This document shows positions 1-11,867 of a stretch of DNA of 64,000 nucleotides, in pieces. Source of the stretch: Coccinella septempunctata (lineage: Eukaryota; Arthropoda; Insecta; Coleoptera; Coccinellidae); the NCBI RefSeq assembly GCF_907165205.1, contig NC_058193.1:1302001-1366000 (forward strand), given 5' to 3'. The notes beneath the pieces were generated by a model, which saw only the letters and a list, made by a program, of their open reading frames with translations, was not told the DNA's origin and did not search any database. Position 1 is the first letter of the stretch; each line of letters starts with the position of its first letter. Made by a program: the position numbers and the translations under genes.

Positions 1-34
1 TTTATCTTCACTAATTGAAATTATTTTAAGTAGT

Positions 35-73
35 CAACCTAAGTAAATAACCTAAGTAGATAACCTAAGTAAA
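35..73. repeat. 13-bp tandem repeat, 3 units
   Basis: Three consecutive 13-base units of the form YAACCTAAGTARA run without spacing. They contain the AACCTAA word common in insect simple repeats. No coding meaning is visible. Confidence 0.85.
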
Positions 74-635
74 TGTAAATTAAAACAATTGTTTTTTCTA
101 CATGATAGTTATTACTCAGAATAAACCCCCTCTATGGGTGTGATAATATGGTAGAAAAACGGTATCATTAATCACAAATTTGCCTTGTCATTGAAAAAAT
201 AGTTCGACAATCAGCAACTTTTGGTTAAGTTTATTCAGAAACCGTACATTTTCGCTCAACTAATGTTGGTGTCATTCGATAGTATTTGATCTACTCTATC
301 GTGGTGTGACGTTTGATTCACTAGTATATGTATGTATATAATTAATTCAAATTTCTGTTCCTTCTTGTAAATAAATAAATAAATCGATATTTGAATGTTG
401 ATTATGTTGATAACGAATTAATAAAAATATGAATGATTTATTACATATAATTAGGTATGTTATATGATGTTGCTGCTTTACCTACATGTATCGTGAGTGA
501 ATCGTAACAAACCCGTTTGATATTGATGAAAATCATATTTTTAATAAATATAAATGTTAAAATATCCGTAGGCTGATTAACTAATAAGAAAAAAGTCATC
601 AGTCAGACCATTGAAAATTCCGCGCGCCGTATAAA

Positions 636-655
636 TGCATGAGCGCGCTCATGCA
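636..655. other. perfect 20-bp palindrome in a GC island
   Basis: TGCATGAGCGCGCTCATGCA reads the same on both strands. It lies in a short GC-rich patch inside AT-rich DNA, directly after a TATAAA at 630-635. The rest of 1-957 holds no gene that I can recognise. Confidence 0.8.
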
Positions 656-959
656 AAGTGGTCGTAGCAAAAGAAATGCACGATACGGTAAGCAATAAAA
701 ACTCACCTTATACATTCTACAGATGGAGATGGGAGAATATTGCTCCCATCCTGAGAATTCAGGCTGAATAACCTTTTGGCTTAGGTTTCGCAGCTATCAG
801 AGAGTAAAAAAGGATGGAAACAGTGATTGTCTCCATTTCTCATCTTAATTAATTTGTTTTCAATATATAAAATCAGAAGTCACATTTATTGTCAATAAAA
901 AATTGGATACAATGTTCAAAAGTATAAAACAATCACAATATAGGAATAAACGAATTTTT

Positions 960-1164
960 AACTGAAGATGCAACCCAAAGTGGTTCCTAGGACGTACATA
1001 CTGGGAAAAATATCAGGATAGCACATCAAAGTTTTTGTATCGGGCCTTTCTTCTGGGTTGAGTTTCATTGTACTTTTTATTATTTCCTGTATTTGTGACC
1101 CATATGTGAGAATGTCCACCTTTTTTATGACACCACGAGTAATAGACTTTACCACACAAGATAG
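960..1164 (-). CDS. NEK8/9-like kinase, exon with C-lobe end (partial)
   Basis: Encodes the end of the kinase C-lobe. A pyrimidine-rich tract and CAG precede 1164, and the frame (phase 0) continues from the exon ending at 8043. The conserved Arg of subdomain XI lies in LNPEERPD. After the kinase core comes a short stretch resembling the NEK8 segment just behind the domain. A stop lies at 958-960 unless splicing occurs at CA|GTTAAA near 960, which would lead to a further exon, possibly RCC1 repeats, left of the window. The 3' boundary is therefore uncertain. Confidence 0.7.
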
Positions 1165-1717
1165 CTGAAACATTGAAAAAAAATTAGGACGGCATGTTTT
1201 GCAGTTTTACAGAAATGTTGGGCTCAAAGAATAAAAACGCTCATTGAGCGGAAAAAACATCCACAACCAATAAACCATTAATAGTTTAATATCCACAGCC
1301 TGTCATGTCACTATTAAAAGCAACAAAACGCAAGGTGTACCAATAACAATAAAAAAACACCACGAATCGAAATTGTCCTGTTGATTTTATGATATTAGGC
1401 CACAAAGCGTATGAGAGATTGAGTTAAGTCATAACTCCGTTCTGTCATAATTGCGATAAGTTCAGTTCAATCCCAATTTCATATTAGATAATCTTTTTTA
1501 TACGATATCGTGCAAAAAAGACGTATTAGGTTCTATGGGACTGACCCACTGTGATTAAAAACCGAGTTGAAAATTATCACTTAGTTCTTATTAGTATCTA
1601 CTTATATGTAACTTGATTTTAAATAAGTTCCTAATTTTTTATCATAAGGTATAATATATCAATGATTTTTTTTTGAATCAAAAATAAAAAAAAATCAGTT
1701 TTATTAAGTATTATATA

Positions 1718-3135
1718 CACTGCGCAAAAAAATTAATGCACCTTCTGAAAATCTCAATTTTAATGAAAGTTAACTCTACATTGACTTTATAACTTATTTT
1801 TTATGTTCTCTCGGGAAGGTTTTGAACGAAACAAGACACATTAAATGGAAGAAAAATTCAGGATTTTACCTAATCTTACGTGAAAGAAGAGAAATGAACA
1901 ATTTTCAAAATATGTACTGAAATGCTGATAAGTGATTTAATACTCGGTATTTTCACCCCTTGCGTTAATTACAGCTGGGCAACGACGGTTCATACTCAAA
2001 ATGAGTGATCTTAAAATGTTCTGATCTAATCCTTCCCAGATTTCTCCGAGTTGGATTCCTAAGTCATTAAGAGTAGCTGGATGATTTTCTGAACTTCTCA
2101 GCCTTCTATTGAGGTTGTCCCAAACATACTCAATCGGATTGAGATCTGGATTTCTTGCTGGCCATTCCATTCGAGAGACTTCAACCTCTTCAAGGTACTC
2201 CTGAACGATGCGCGCACGATGGGGTCTGGCATTATCGTCCATAAAAATGAAATTTTCACCAATGTATGGGGCAAATGGCACTACATGCTCTTCAAGGATG
2301 TTCCTTATATACTTATCAGCATTCATAGCTCCATTATCAACGACCAGTAGGTCTATGCGAGCAGTCAAAGATATTCCACCCCATAGCATAATCGATCCTC
2401 CCCCGAAACCACTAGTATTCAGGAAATTGCACTGAGCATATCTTTCAAGTGGACGTCTGTATACAAGGGAACGTCGATCACAATAGTAGAGGCAGAATCT
2501 AGACTCATCTGTGAAGAGAGCTCTTTCCCAATCGGCCTCTTCCCAATGGATATGCTCTCTCGCAAAATCCAAACGCGCCCTTCGATGGGCTGGGGTAAGA
2601 GCTGGGCCTTTTGCCGCGACACGAGGCCTTAAATCATATTCTCTGAGGCGATTTTTTATTGTCTGAGTGCTAATTTGCACCTCATGAGCTTGCTCAAGCT
2701 GAATTTGAAGGAGACGAGCGGTTGCAAACCATTCTGGACACACTTGTATGGGAAACTCCAAACCTTTCTGCAATTCTTGTGTATGTCCACCCCTCTTCTC
2801 TCAAAACTACCGCTTGGGCACATTCCTCTTGGGTCAAATCGCGTGTTTCGCGTTGCATAGCGATCGAGTGTAGAAAATCAAACGAAAGAAAAACTATTGA
2901 TCATTAGAATTGCTCGAGAACAACTGATTTTAGAATGGAGCCAATACATTCAAAATCTGATAATATCATCTTTTTTTATTCCTGCTGGGAAAAAACATCT
3001 GTATTGAAGAAAACCGTTGAAAGTAAATAACATATGCATGCGTAATTCTGATAAAAATAATTATCATTGAGAACACCTTCAGTTGTAGAATAAATTTGAG
3101 ATTTCCATAATGTCCGTCAATTTTTTTCCGCAGTG
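1718..3135 (-). mobile_element. Tc1-family DNA transposon (DD34E), deleted copy
   Basis: A 1.4-kb element bounded by TA dinucleotides and starting with CACTGCGCAAAAAAATT on the left. The right end, read inverted, starts CACTGCGGAAAAAAATT, and the first 40 bases of the two ends match at about 80%. It encodes a damaged transposase on the minus strand. It lies in a kinase intron, and its right end abuts the A/T-rich tail of the next element. Confidence 0.9.
1937..2858 (-). pseudogene. Tc1-type transposase, internal deletion
   Basis: From 2858 the minus strand encodes an N-terminal helix-turn-helix (start MQRETRDLTQEE, then a GVSHTSVSRM recognition helix). The frame then shifts near 2730, and the sequence jumps to the TARLLQIQ segment. 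The linker and about 30-40 residues that normally join the HTH to this point are missing. From there to 1937 the frame is open: TDESRF carries the first Asp, MDDNARPH the second, and LNPIE the catalytic Glu 34 residues later (DD34E, Tc1 family). The catalytic core looks complete, but the DNA-binding half is disconnected, so the copy is probably inactive. Confidence 0.88.
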
Positions 3136-3137
3136 TA

Positions 3138-3176
3138 TATTTATTTTATTTATTTATTTTATTTTATTTTATTTAT
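3138..3176 (-). repeat. A/T-rich 3' tail of the non-LTR element
   Basis: On the minus strand this is a run of AAATA and AAATAAA units marking the 3' end of the retrotransposon. It starts directly after the TA that flanks the Tc1 element. Confidence 0.75.
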
Positions 3177-3337
3177 GAAAAACAGGAATACTAACAGGTA
3201 ACCCCAGAAACAGTATTCGCTAAAGTAAAATATATACATCCATGCAATAAGCTCACAACCAAAAAAACAGCAAAAGCAAAACAGAATATACATATACTTC
3301 AATTAACAATCCATGATTCATTAAAAAATACAATACA

Positions 3338-5095
3338 TCAGCAATTCTGTGAGAGTTCTTTCTTCAGCATTTTCTTGAAAGACAAAAAGTTTGAATTAAA
3401 GAGATCAAAATCATCAAAAAATATCCCATAAGTATCCATCATACGATTGAGTGGAGAGTTTCGTGAACAATTTGTACGTCTGTACGGGGTGTAAAACAAA
3501 TTATTATGACGAAGTCTAATGTCAGGAATTCTGAAGGGAATACTTTCCAATGTCCTTGGAATCGAGACCATATTATTCACAATTTTAAAGAGCAACAGAA
3601 CGTCCGTGATTTTCCTTCTATCTGAGAGCAACATGAGTCCAAAATCCTTCCTTATCTGTGAATAATCGTGATTGACTATGGTACAATTATTTTTATATGC
3701 CAAAAATCTGAGGAATCTTTTCTGTACTTCTTCCAATCTATTAATGTAACATTTATATTGTGGATTCCATATACAGGATGCGAAATTCAATTTACTATGA
3801 ACAAAGGAATAGAATAAGGTCAAAAAAGTTTTATTATTTCCAAAGAGTCGGCTTTGGCGAAGAATGAAGCCCAACATCCGATTACTATCACTAATTATTT
3901 TTTCGATGTGCAAATCAAACAAGAGCTTTTTATCAAAAAGAACACCCAAATCTTTAGTAAAATTCTGCTCGTGAAGAATCTCGCCATTAATACTGTAATT
4001 GAACTCAATGGGTTCTCGATTTCGAGTAAAAGTTATTTTATGACACTTCAGAAACAGGTGCTACTCCCCACAGTAACGTAGAACCCTATTCAAATCACCC
4101 TGAATCATGTTACAATCGTCGACACTAGATACCCTCCTGAAAAATTTAAGATCATCAGCGTACAGCAGGAATTCACAATATCTGAAACATCCCTTCAAGC
4201 CGTTGATATATATTATGAAAAGTAATGGTCCCAGATGTGAACCCTGCGGCACACCAGAAGTACAGTAAAAAGTATCGGAGCACTCTCCGTTAATCACAAC
4301 ATATTGAGATCGATTCCTTATATACGATGATAGCCACCTGAGTAGGCTTCCAGTCACTCCCACCTCCGCCAGTCTCCTCTACTCAACAACAAGTGGCTCA
4401 CCTTGTCAAAAGCCTTTTCGAAATCTGTGTATATCACATCAACCTGACTTCGATCATCCAAACTTCCACGCAGAGATACTCAGTAAACTGTAACAAATTT
4501 GTTTCCAAACTCCTGCCCCTAATGAATCCGTGCTGTTCCTCGACTATAGAATGTTTTATATGGCTAGCAATATACTTGTAGACAAGAGATTCAAACAACT
4601 TTGGAATAGAGGACATAATGGTAATAGGTCTGTAATTTCTAATCAAATTGCTCTGTCCGCTCTTAAATATAGGTGTTACAGATGACAACTTCCATTCTTG
4701 CGGAAAAACTGCCTTTTTGAGAGAGTAATTAAATATTATACTTAATGGTTTGATTAAGTTTTCAGCACAATTCCTCAAGAATGAAGGTGGAATACCGTCC
4801 GGTCCTGAACCTTTCGATATATTGATAGTACGTAACGCCTCTCCTATTTCCTCATCACTCAAAAAAATATCCGACAAGTACACCACGTTATGGAGAGCCT
4901 GTATCTGGTCATCCAAACCACCGCACGCATTGCCAGGCTCGTAAACAGTCGCAAAAAACTTTGCAAATAAATCAGCCACTTGCTTACAATTGACACCCTT
5001 TTGATTTTCATCTAAATATTGGGAGAGCTACTAGTTTTTCTCTTCTGCTTAACGAACCTAAATAGATCCCTGGGATTCTCCACCAAATTTTGGAT
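3338..5095 (-). pseudogene. non-LTR reverse transcriptase, broken
   Basis: RT motifs occur in order on the minus strand: GPDGIPPSFL (near 4800), FKSGQSNLIRNYRPI, EEQHGFIRGRS, then SGVPQGSHLGPLLF and the catalytic YADDLKFF near 4150, then the thumb and C-terminal region (RFLRFLAYK) ending at 3338. The frame changes between 4434 and 4363, again near 5020, and an in-frame TAG interrupts it near 4062. The order and motifs fit the Jockey/CR1 superfamily. It is not expected to be functional. Confidence 0.85.
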
Positions 5096-5100
5096 GGTAT

Positions 5101-8042
5101 ATCACACAATGAAATTGTCCCTATGAAATCGTCAACAAGTGGAGAATAGTCTTATGTCATGTGTGTGAAGTTGGCCGAGCACTTTTCGATTTTTGTAAAA
5201 AAAATTTCGTGTTGAATTGTGCTAGATTTGTGCCGTTGAAATTTTTTCAACTCTATACGGTTCTCAAGATATTCCATACTTATGAAAAAAATGCTGACTT
5301 GTGCCGTAAATATTTTCTCGAAAATTCGTCAAATTTTCCGCGAAATTGAAATAAAAGCTAGCCCAGCACTTGAAGATGGAAATAAATTATCAGCTTTCAA
5401 TACCGAAATACCACTATATTCTGAAAATTACGTTTGAGTTGCATTCGCATGAGTTACGACGCGACTCCCGTAGACGTAAAAATTGTGTTTCGGGTTTACA
5501 TGTGAAACCCTATATATCTTAATAAACTTTTTAGGGTTTTCACTCCCAATCTCTGGAACAAAATGAATTGAAAATGAAATAAAGGACTTGCTCCTGCGTA
5601 AATTCTTGCACTAGTTTGTCAGGAGTTTATTAAGAAATTCAGAATCCTCCCAAAATAAATTTCAATCGAAACCCTATATACTTCAACTTTGCGTTTTACG
5701 TCGAAATTGCGTTCGAATTACGGCTTGCGTTAATTTTGAATGGGCACTAAAAGAATAAGGATTTTTCGGTGAGCTACTTAGTTCTTATTATTTTTTTCCG
5801 AGAGTTTGTGGTTTTTGTAGTTTTCCTTGTTTATTTCGTTTTTGTCTGGGATATCATTGCTTCTTATATAATTGGTATTGTTTTTCTATATTCCAACCTG
5901 AAGAAGAAAAATATCATGTGTGAAACTGTCGCCAATAAAGTAATTGAAGGCAACTTTAGTTATTATTGCCAATTTAGAACTTATCGTCTACCTGATTCAC
6001 TATTCCATTCAATATAGATTTTTCCAAATGAGTAACTATCAGTTAAGAGCTCCTTGCAATGCAACATACGATCATCAAATACGAATTGTAGCTGGAAAAC
6101 ATAACAATCATGCACTAATTTACTTTTTTGAGAACATTTGATAACCCAAGAACCACTGTTTAGTTATGGTTGAAGAAAATTATCGTTTTCTATCCTCACT
6201 TAAAAAAATATATTCTTGGAAACTATTTCTAATGAATTCTTCACTACTGGTAGTTCTGTTTTCTACGTTACCTAGTATACAACCAAAACTTCAGCAGAAT
6301 GTATCTAATTGATTTCCTTCACCATTGAACATTTCCAATTAATAAACATCTATATCATATTGTGAACTAAATATTCTGAAAAGTTTGTATTTCACCTGTA
6401 CCTACTCTGATATGTTGGAGTATGCCTACCAGCTGAAGTGAAAGAAATGTACAATCGAACTTTACACCCGGCATTATGGAAATGTGCTTCAGAAAGTTTG
6501 AGGTTTTGTCGTAGGGAAAAATTTAAGTTTCCATAACAACTTATCAGACAGTTTCTATTTCGTCATCTTTTAAGCAGTTTCCTCTCAACACTTGGTCCCC
6601 ATAATTGTGTTTTCAACGGTTACCTCGCAATTAATTGCCAAATTGACCGAATTGACGAGGTATCCATTTTTCCAGACAATTTAGACCTGGACTGGAATTG
6701 GAAGAAAAATCGTTTATTGGAAAATAACAGGAGTTAGGCTTCCCCAACTGGATAATCGTAAAAAGAATTTCGTGGTATGTAATCTATAGAGTAGGTATAC
6801 CTATATAGCATCAATCATGCAGGTTAACGCGTCTAAACAATATTCGAACAAATTTGTTTGTAAACTCAGAAATTCTAAGTGCAGAACTAACTTGATTATA
6901 TTTATTTTTACTTTTTCATTTTTATTTTCAAACTAATATGCCCTCATATTTCACTGTTCTTTTCGTTTTTATTAAAAGAGTTTTTTTTTGTTGAGCTCTA
7001 TCAAACTGAATGAGTTGAGGCATATCAGTTCTCCCGCAATTTTTGCGAAAGCTTTCGGAATAATAGCCGATGAAAAGGTATAGGAATGTTCAGACGCAAA
7101 TAGTATAACTTTGAACCATTTTAAGTACCTAAAAAAGCCTTAAAAGCAACATTGCCCTTCTGAAGTAAAAGCACTGACTAGGTATTAAGGTAATTGCATC
7201 TAATAAGGGCCGGGTTTTTGAAAATCCTTATAAATCAATTATGGGACAAGTGTCAACTTATAAGACATCATGATCAAATGAACTGTTTATATTCAAATAG
7301 AAAATAGTATACAAAAACAGTGCACCAATGGCCAGAGACTTATAAAAAGAGTTTTTTAAATTTCCGTATTTGGTCACTATTGGGAACTAGGGCTCTGAAT
7401 AAGGTCCATAATTGGACTGCGAGATTTGAGACCTTTCATACTAGAAAAATCGTATCCTTAGGAAGCAATGACTTAAAACTCCTTTTAAGTTCGTGGCTTT
7501 CGAATAATAAAACAGAAATTCATATAAATTATAAAGGAAATGTATATAGGTTATAACTTCTATTTCTATTTATATCTATTTTCTAGATATAAATGAAACG
7601 AATTGTAGTTTTGTAGTTACTCAACTTGAGTAAAGAAAAATCGCAAATGTTCCAAATCAGTCATTTTTCAGTCTTGGTCCTTAGACCTTATTAGGAATTA
7701 CACTTCATGAAAGCATTTCCTGCATGGTTTATTATTTTTTTATTAATGAAATTCGAAGCGGTATGAGCTGAATATTATGGATTGATGTCTGAAACCATCA
7801 GAAACTCATATCGGCTGGTGTGTGCATATAAACTTATTCTCATAACTTTTCGTTTGGTACTAAACAATTCAGTTTACTTCATTCACCTGAATGTAATAGC
7901 CAAACATTGTGGTTAAATTACTCATGTTAGTGAAAATCAGGTAATTCAGTTCCTGGTTGAATTAATTCTAGGAACTATTCAATGCTTCAGGGGTTAATTT
8001 CATTTTAACAATAATGGATCAGTTCAACATACAGATACTTAC
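5101..8042. other. kinase intron, no recognised gene
   Basis: AT-rich intron DNA between the truncated retrotransposon and the kinase exon at 8043-8193. The open frames are short and lack recognisable motifs. I see nothing further that I can name. Confidence 0.5.
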
Positions 8043-8193
8043 CGAACCTTCGAACATTTTTTCCCTCATACATAACTCGTACAGAATGCATCCTAACGAC
8101 CAAATATCCACTTTATTGTCGTAAGGTTTTTCTTCACAAAGTTCTGGCGCTAAATAGTTGCAAGTTCCCACAACAGTCTTGGCAAAACTGTTC
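8043..8193 (-). CDS. NEK8/9-like kinase, activation-loop exon
   Basis: A 151-bp exon with an acceptor CTAG before 8193 and donor GTAAGT after 8043. It encodes the end of the activation segment (KTVVGTCNYLAPELC, the APE-type motif as APEL) and subdomain IX (KVDIWSLGCILYEL). The codon split with the upstream exon (AA+G) is consistent. NEK8 has the same APELCEEKPY-like stretch, which favours the NEK8/9 branch over other NEKs. Confidence 0.93.
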
Positions 8194-8491
8194 CTAGAAT
8201 GATTCGGCAAATTCAGAAGTTAATCTTGTGCAGCCTCAGTACCTATTTCTGAATGTCGAGTTATCACACAATTGAATACCAGAAAGGTAAGTGTATTGGA
8301 AAAGTACTGAGTTCAATGCTTAATAAACAATATCGAAAAGCGAATAAAACATAGAGTTCAACTTATTATATAGGGAATTTTCCACTGTTCAGCATAGCAA
8401 ACTGCAAAACAAAACTCCTTTCCTCCCAATTACCAGCAGAAATCTTTCAATTTCGTGCTTGTACGCTTTCTATATAGAACTGATGGTGGTA

Positions 8492-8941
8492 TTCTGCTTT
8501 CATCTGTAAGCGTATCAGAAATTACATTGGCTTATTATTGCAATTCTGTACGTTTTATAGTTTACAGGAATCCGTAACTATTCACAAAGAGGAGTCTTTG
8601 CTATTTACGATAAGTAGTTCAAAAATAACACTGTGAATTAGATAGTTACAGGAACATTCCAGATTTGCATTATTTACGGATCTGTCAATCGGACACTTAG
8701 GCCAGGCGCAAATAGAAACAAAGGTTGGTGAGGTGACGCAGCTTTTTTCTGCGCTGCACGAACTATCTGACAAGTCACTGTCACGCTTCATTTGCGCGGA
8801 CTTGTTTTTTCTGATATATTTTACAAAAACTCACGCTGCGTCACCTCACTGACCTGCGTTTCTATTTCTGCCTGTACTGGCCCTACAGATCGATGATCGA
8901 TCGTACGCTACAGTTTCTCAACTTGAGGATGAAAAGCAGAA
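8492..8941. mobile_element. TA-flanked MITE, copy 1, with nested insert
   Basis: Ends read TTCTGCTTTCATCTGTAAG on the left and TTCTGCTTTTCATCC inverted on the right, each bordered by TA. A second, inverted copy of the same sequence lies at 11868-12512. A smaller element (8700-8883) is inserted in this copy. There is no coding capacity; the Tc1/mariner-like TA target suggests a mariner-type MITE. Confidence 0.75.
8700..8883. mobile_element. 184-bp MITE nested in the 8.5-kb MITE
   Basis: Flanked by TA on both sides, with inverted ends GGCCAG and GGGCCAGT. The arms share AGAAATAGAAAC and GTGAGGTGACGCAGC-like blocks and are unusually GC-rich. The related copy at 11868-12512 lacks this insert and so serves as the empty site. 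Confidence 0.75.
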
Positions 8942-9351
8942 TATGACGGTCAACGATGTAAGCAATAGGAGAAATATGTATAAGTCAATATTCCGGAGCT
9001 GAGCAGAATAACTTCGCAAGCTTTCATGCAGAAGGACTTGAATGGCCATTAATACAAATTTAACTAAGACTTGTGAAGTGCTCCTATGATATGGTGGTTG
9101 TAGATAGGTATACCACTTTAATCATAACAAGCGAACCACTTTTTCTGTATATTTAACACACAAGGAAAATTCAGGTCCGGACTAACATAAAATATTGGAA
9201 TAATTGTAACCTTCGGATCAACAATCTGTTTATCGAAATTTCGAAAATATGTTTGCATATTTGAAAAGATTACAACAGTCTGGACTGAAAAGTGTGCTTC
9301 ACATTTTTGCGCAGATAGTTCCACTGCACAAATTTTTAATTTTAATAGTAG

Positions 9352-9544
9352 GTTTACACATGCAATGATTTACTGGCGTCGGTGACTTCTGGCGCTCCAA
9401 TAACTTTAAAATGCATATGTAAACACTTACTGGAGTGCAAACGTTATCCAGGCAAGCATGGATTAAAAATTTTGGTCGCTTCCAAAATTTTATGCGCCAG
9501 TATCTTTTCTTGCGCCAGTGAAATCACAACTTGCAAATGTAAAC
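9352..9544. mobile_element. small TIR element (MITE)
   Basis: The left end GTTTACACATGCAA is mirrored on the right by GTTTACATTTGCAA (inverted), both followed by a TTTACTGGCG- or TTCACTGGCG-like block. It is 193 bp and non-coding. Its family is unknown. Confidence 0.6.
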
Positions 9545-10730
9545 ACATTCCGTGCACGCCAATGAATATTGTTCACGCAGCGGCAAATCACTTTTAAGGT
9601 TATTAGGGGCACAGTTTAATAGTTTACTTTGGTTCTTTTGTAAGTTTTGTGTTTTAACGATGAACAAAAAAGAGAAGAAATGGAAATCAAAGGAGTCACC
9701 AGTGGCTAAATACCTTAGAGTGATTTGAAGTTTAAGCCTAGCACACAAAGCATCTCTCATATGGGTGTCTTTTTTCTCAATTAGTGGTGTGACACGTTGT
9801 AAAGGAAAAGAAGTAATAGATAATAAATACTAGTACCATGGCCTTTTCAAACACCTTCACAAATAAGGCACCAGTACTAGTATAGGTTAATTGGTTAATA
9901 TGAAGTAGTCATGGAAATTGTCGTAATTTCCTCTTTTCCCGAGCATCTTTTCGAATATCCGGAATGAAAATGATCTTCAAAATCCCTCACAACCTGGCAC
10001 AACCTATAAGCATAAAGTTCATTATCTTATTATCAATGAAAATGACCTGCCAACTTGAATGAACTCCCTTTTGAGATTTTTCATTGGCAGGACAAATTAA
10101 AGATACGACTTACGTATATTATATACATATTCTGAATCAGAAAAAAATATGGGACTGGAATATGTAAAAATAAGAAAGGGTTTATTTTTAAAAAATGTAA
10201 GTTGACACTATCACTGAAGTGGCGAACTGAAAAAAAATCTTTGACTATGCCACTGTATTCTTCATGAAAAAGTCCCTGAATGCAACATTTGTTTTTCGAT
10301 ATCACTGAAACTTTACGAAATAGAGAGGAACCAATTCAAACAGCATAAATATGAGTCACTTATAACTTGGAAACAAAAGAAGATAGAGGGATGCGGTTTG
10401 GACCTATAACCATCTTCTGAAAATCCATGTAAGAAACATGCCATCCATTTTTCTCTAGCTCTTACGGTTACAGAGGTGCCATTCAATTCCGTCAAACTTT
10501 ACCCACCCTGTACATTTTTGCTGGTTTATTATGATCCCAGGAAGAAATGAACATGATTCATAAAACACTTTATATCTTAGTAAGACAGTCAGAAACAATA
10601 TATATGGTATATCTAGAAACGCCTCGGTACCGTCTAATCTGCACGAAAGAGTTGAGTGCGGGCAAGACACTTTCCGCAAAAGTAAGGAACAATATTTGAT
10701 CTACAAGCGCTTGAAATATATAAATATATA
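9545..10730. other. kinase intron, no recognised gene
   Basis: AT-rich DNA with only short unrelated open frames on the minus strand. No motif was recognised. Confidence 0.45.
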
Positions 10731-11839
10731 TGTTACGGGCAATGTAAATAATTGGGCATTGTTCATAATGCCCGGGCAATTTAAAAAGTGCCCAAATGGA
10801 TATGACAAAATGATAAATTATGTTCCAAATATTACATTGCCCGGTCATTATGTATAATGCTGAAAGTCAAGTGGGCAATTTGAAAATCATTTTTATTCAT
10901 ATTTCTTATGAAAAAAACAAATTTTTACATACCTAACTGACAAAGTAACAAAAAATAACAAATTTCACATGGTGACAAACAAACCGGTGGCGATGAAATA
11001 AGTACAAACAAAACTTAAGTCCAAATAAAAATAATGTATTAGATATGTACGTACTTATAAATTTATATTTACACAAAATGTCAATATGTAGCAATACCTA
11101 CATAGAGGGTGTATTTATTAGAGCATCTTCCACTTTGGTGGCATTTGGAGTTACATAGCTTTTTTTTACGACACTTGCACGTACCGGATTTACAGCTACC
11201 TTTACAGCCACATCGACTATAGCTTTGGCCCTCTTTCTTGGATGAAAATCTTGCACATTCTCATAGTGAAATCTCTTTCTGTGGAATATCTTCGCCATAT
11301 ATAAACTTCTCATTACAAATTGTAAATTGGTTCCGGGCATAAAGTTGATTTAGAATTCCGTGTTTCGTGCCGTAGTTCCTCCTCATCATGATGACTTTTA
11401 CCTGGTAGCTTCGCTACGCTGTGGTTTATTTTGCAGTAGACCATCTTATACAGACTGTAAATTGATCTGATCTTCTACTAAAACTTCTGAGTCCTCTTCA
11501 CAATTTATATTATGCAGAACGTCTGTGGTTAAAAAACTTTTTAGACCATTTTTTAACTTTGTCCCAAACATGGCCTCGTACGGAGTTACAGTTGATTCCA
11601 CTAAGATGAGCCACGGCCCTCTTAACCCTTAAGAGGGCTGTGGATGAGCTCTGTTCTTCATTAGCTGACACTTAATCAAAGTGCCCAAAGAAATAATAGC
11701 GGTATTTAAAATGACCGGGCAATGTGAGAAATTATCGTAAAGTAATTCGAATTTATCAAATTGCCCAATTTTAATGATCATTATTCATAATAACCAAGCA
11801 TTATGAATACTGACCTAAATAATTACATTGCCCGTAACA
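10731..11839 (-). mobile_element. Ginger-type DNA transposon relic
   Basis: Terminal inverted repeats TGTTACGGGCAATGTAA (left) and TGTTACGGGCAATGTAATTA (right, inverted) are flanked on both sides by TATA, a 4-bp target duplication. Many GGGCAA/TTGCCC words occur near both ends. Inside, the minus strand keeps pieces of a retroviral-type integrase of the Ginger/KRBA2 kind. TGT ends, a 4-bp duplication and this integrase tail together are characteristic of Ginger elements. Confidence 0.8.
11104..11620 (-). pseudogene. Ginger-type integrase C-terminal remnants
   Basis: Near 11530-11606 the minus strand encodes ESTVTPYEAMFGTKLKNGL, followed by a conserved acidic EEDSEVLVEDQ stretch, matching the end of the integrase core in Ginger/KRBA2 proteins. 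Near 11110-11230, in another frame, a cysteine-rich tail appears (RCGCKGSCKSGTCKCRKK, then LCNSKCH), also typical of these proteins. Stops and frame changes separate the two pieces. An 80-codon open frame at 11098-11340 is a shifted reading of the same DNA. Confidence 0.7.
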
Positions 11840-11867
11840 TATACATCAGATCAAATTTATCGTTGTA

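Larger units (their letters stand above)
3136..5100 (-). mobile_element. 5'-truncated Jockey-type non-LTR retrotransposon
   Basis: Reverse transcriptase coding followed on the minus strand by a 3' tail of AAATA/AAATAAA repeats (3138-3176), typical of non-LTR elements. Homology to the RT N-terminal region (NPRDLFRF) is still visible near 5085 and then stops, so the element is 5'-truncated at about 5100 and has lost its endonuclease. It lies inside a kinase intron, next to the Tc1 element. Confidence 0.85.

Noticed and set aside
11098..11340. 80-codon minus-strand frame in the Ginger relic as a gene of its own
   Set aside because: The neighbouring frame of the same DNA gives the cysteine-rich tail known from Ginger/KRBA2 proteins; the longer frame is a shifted reading.
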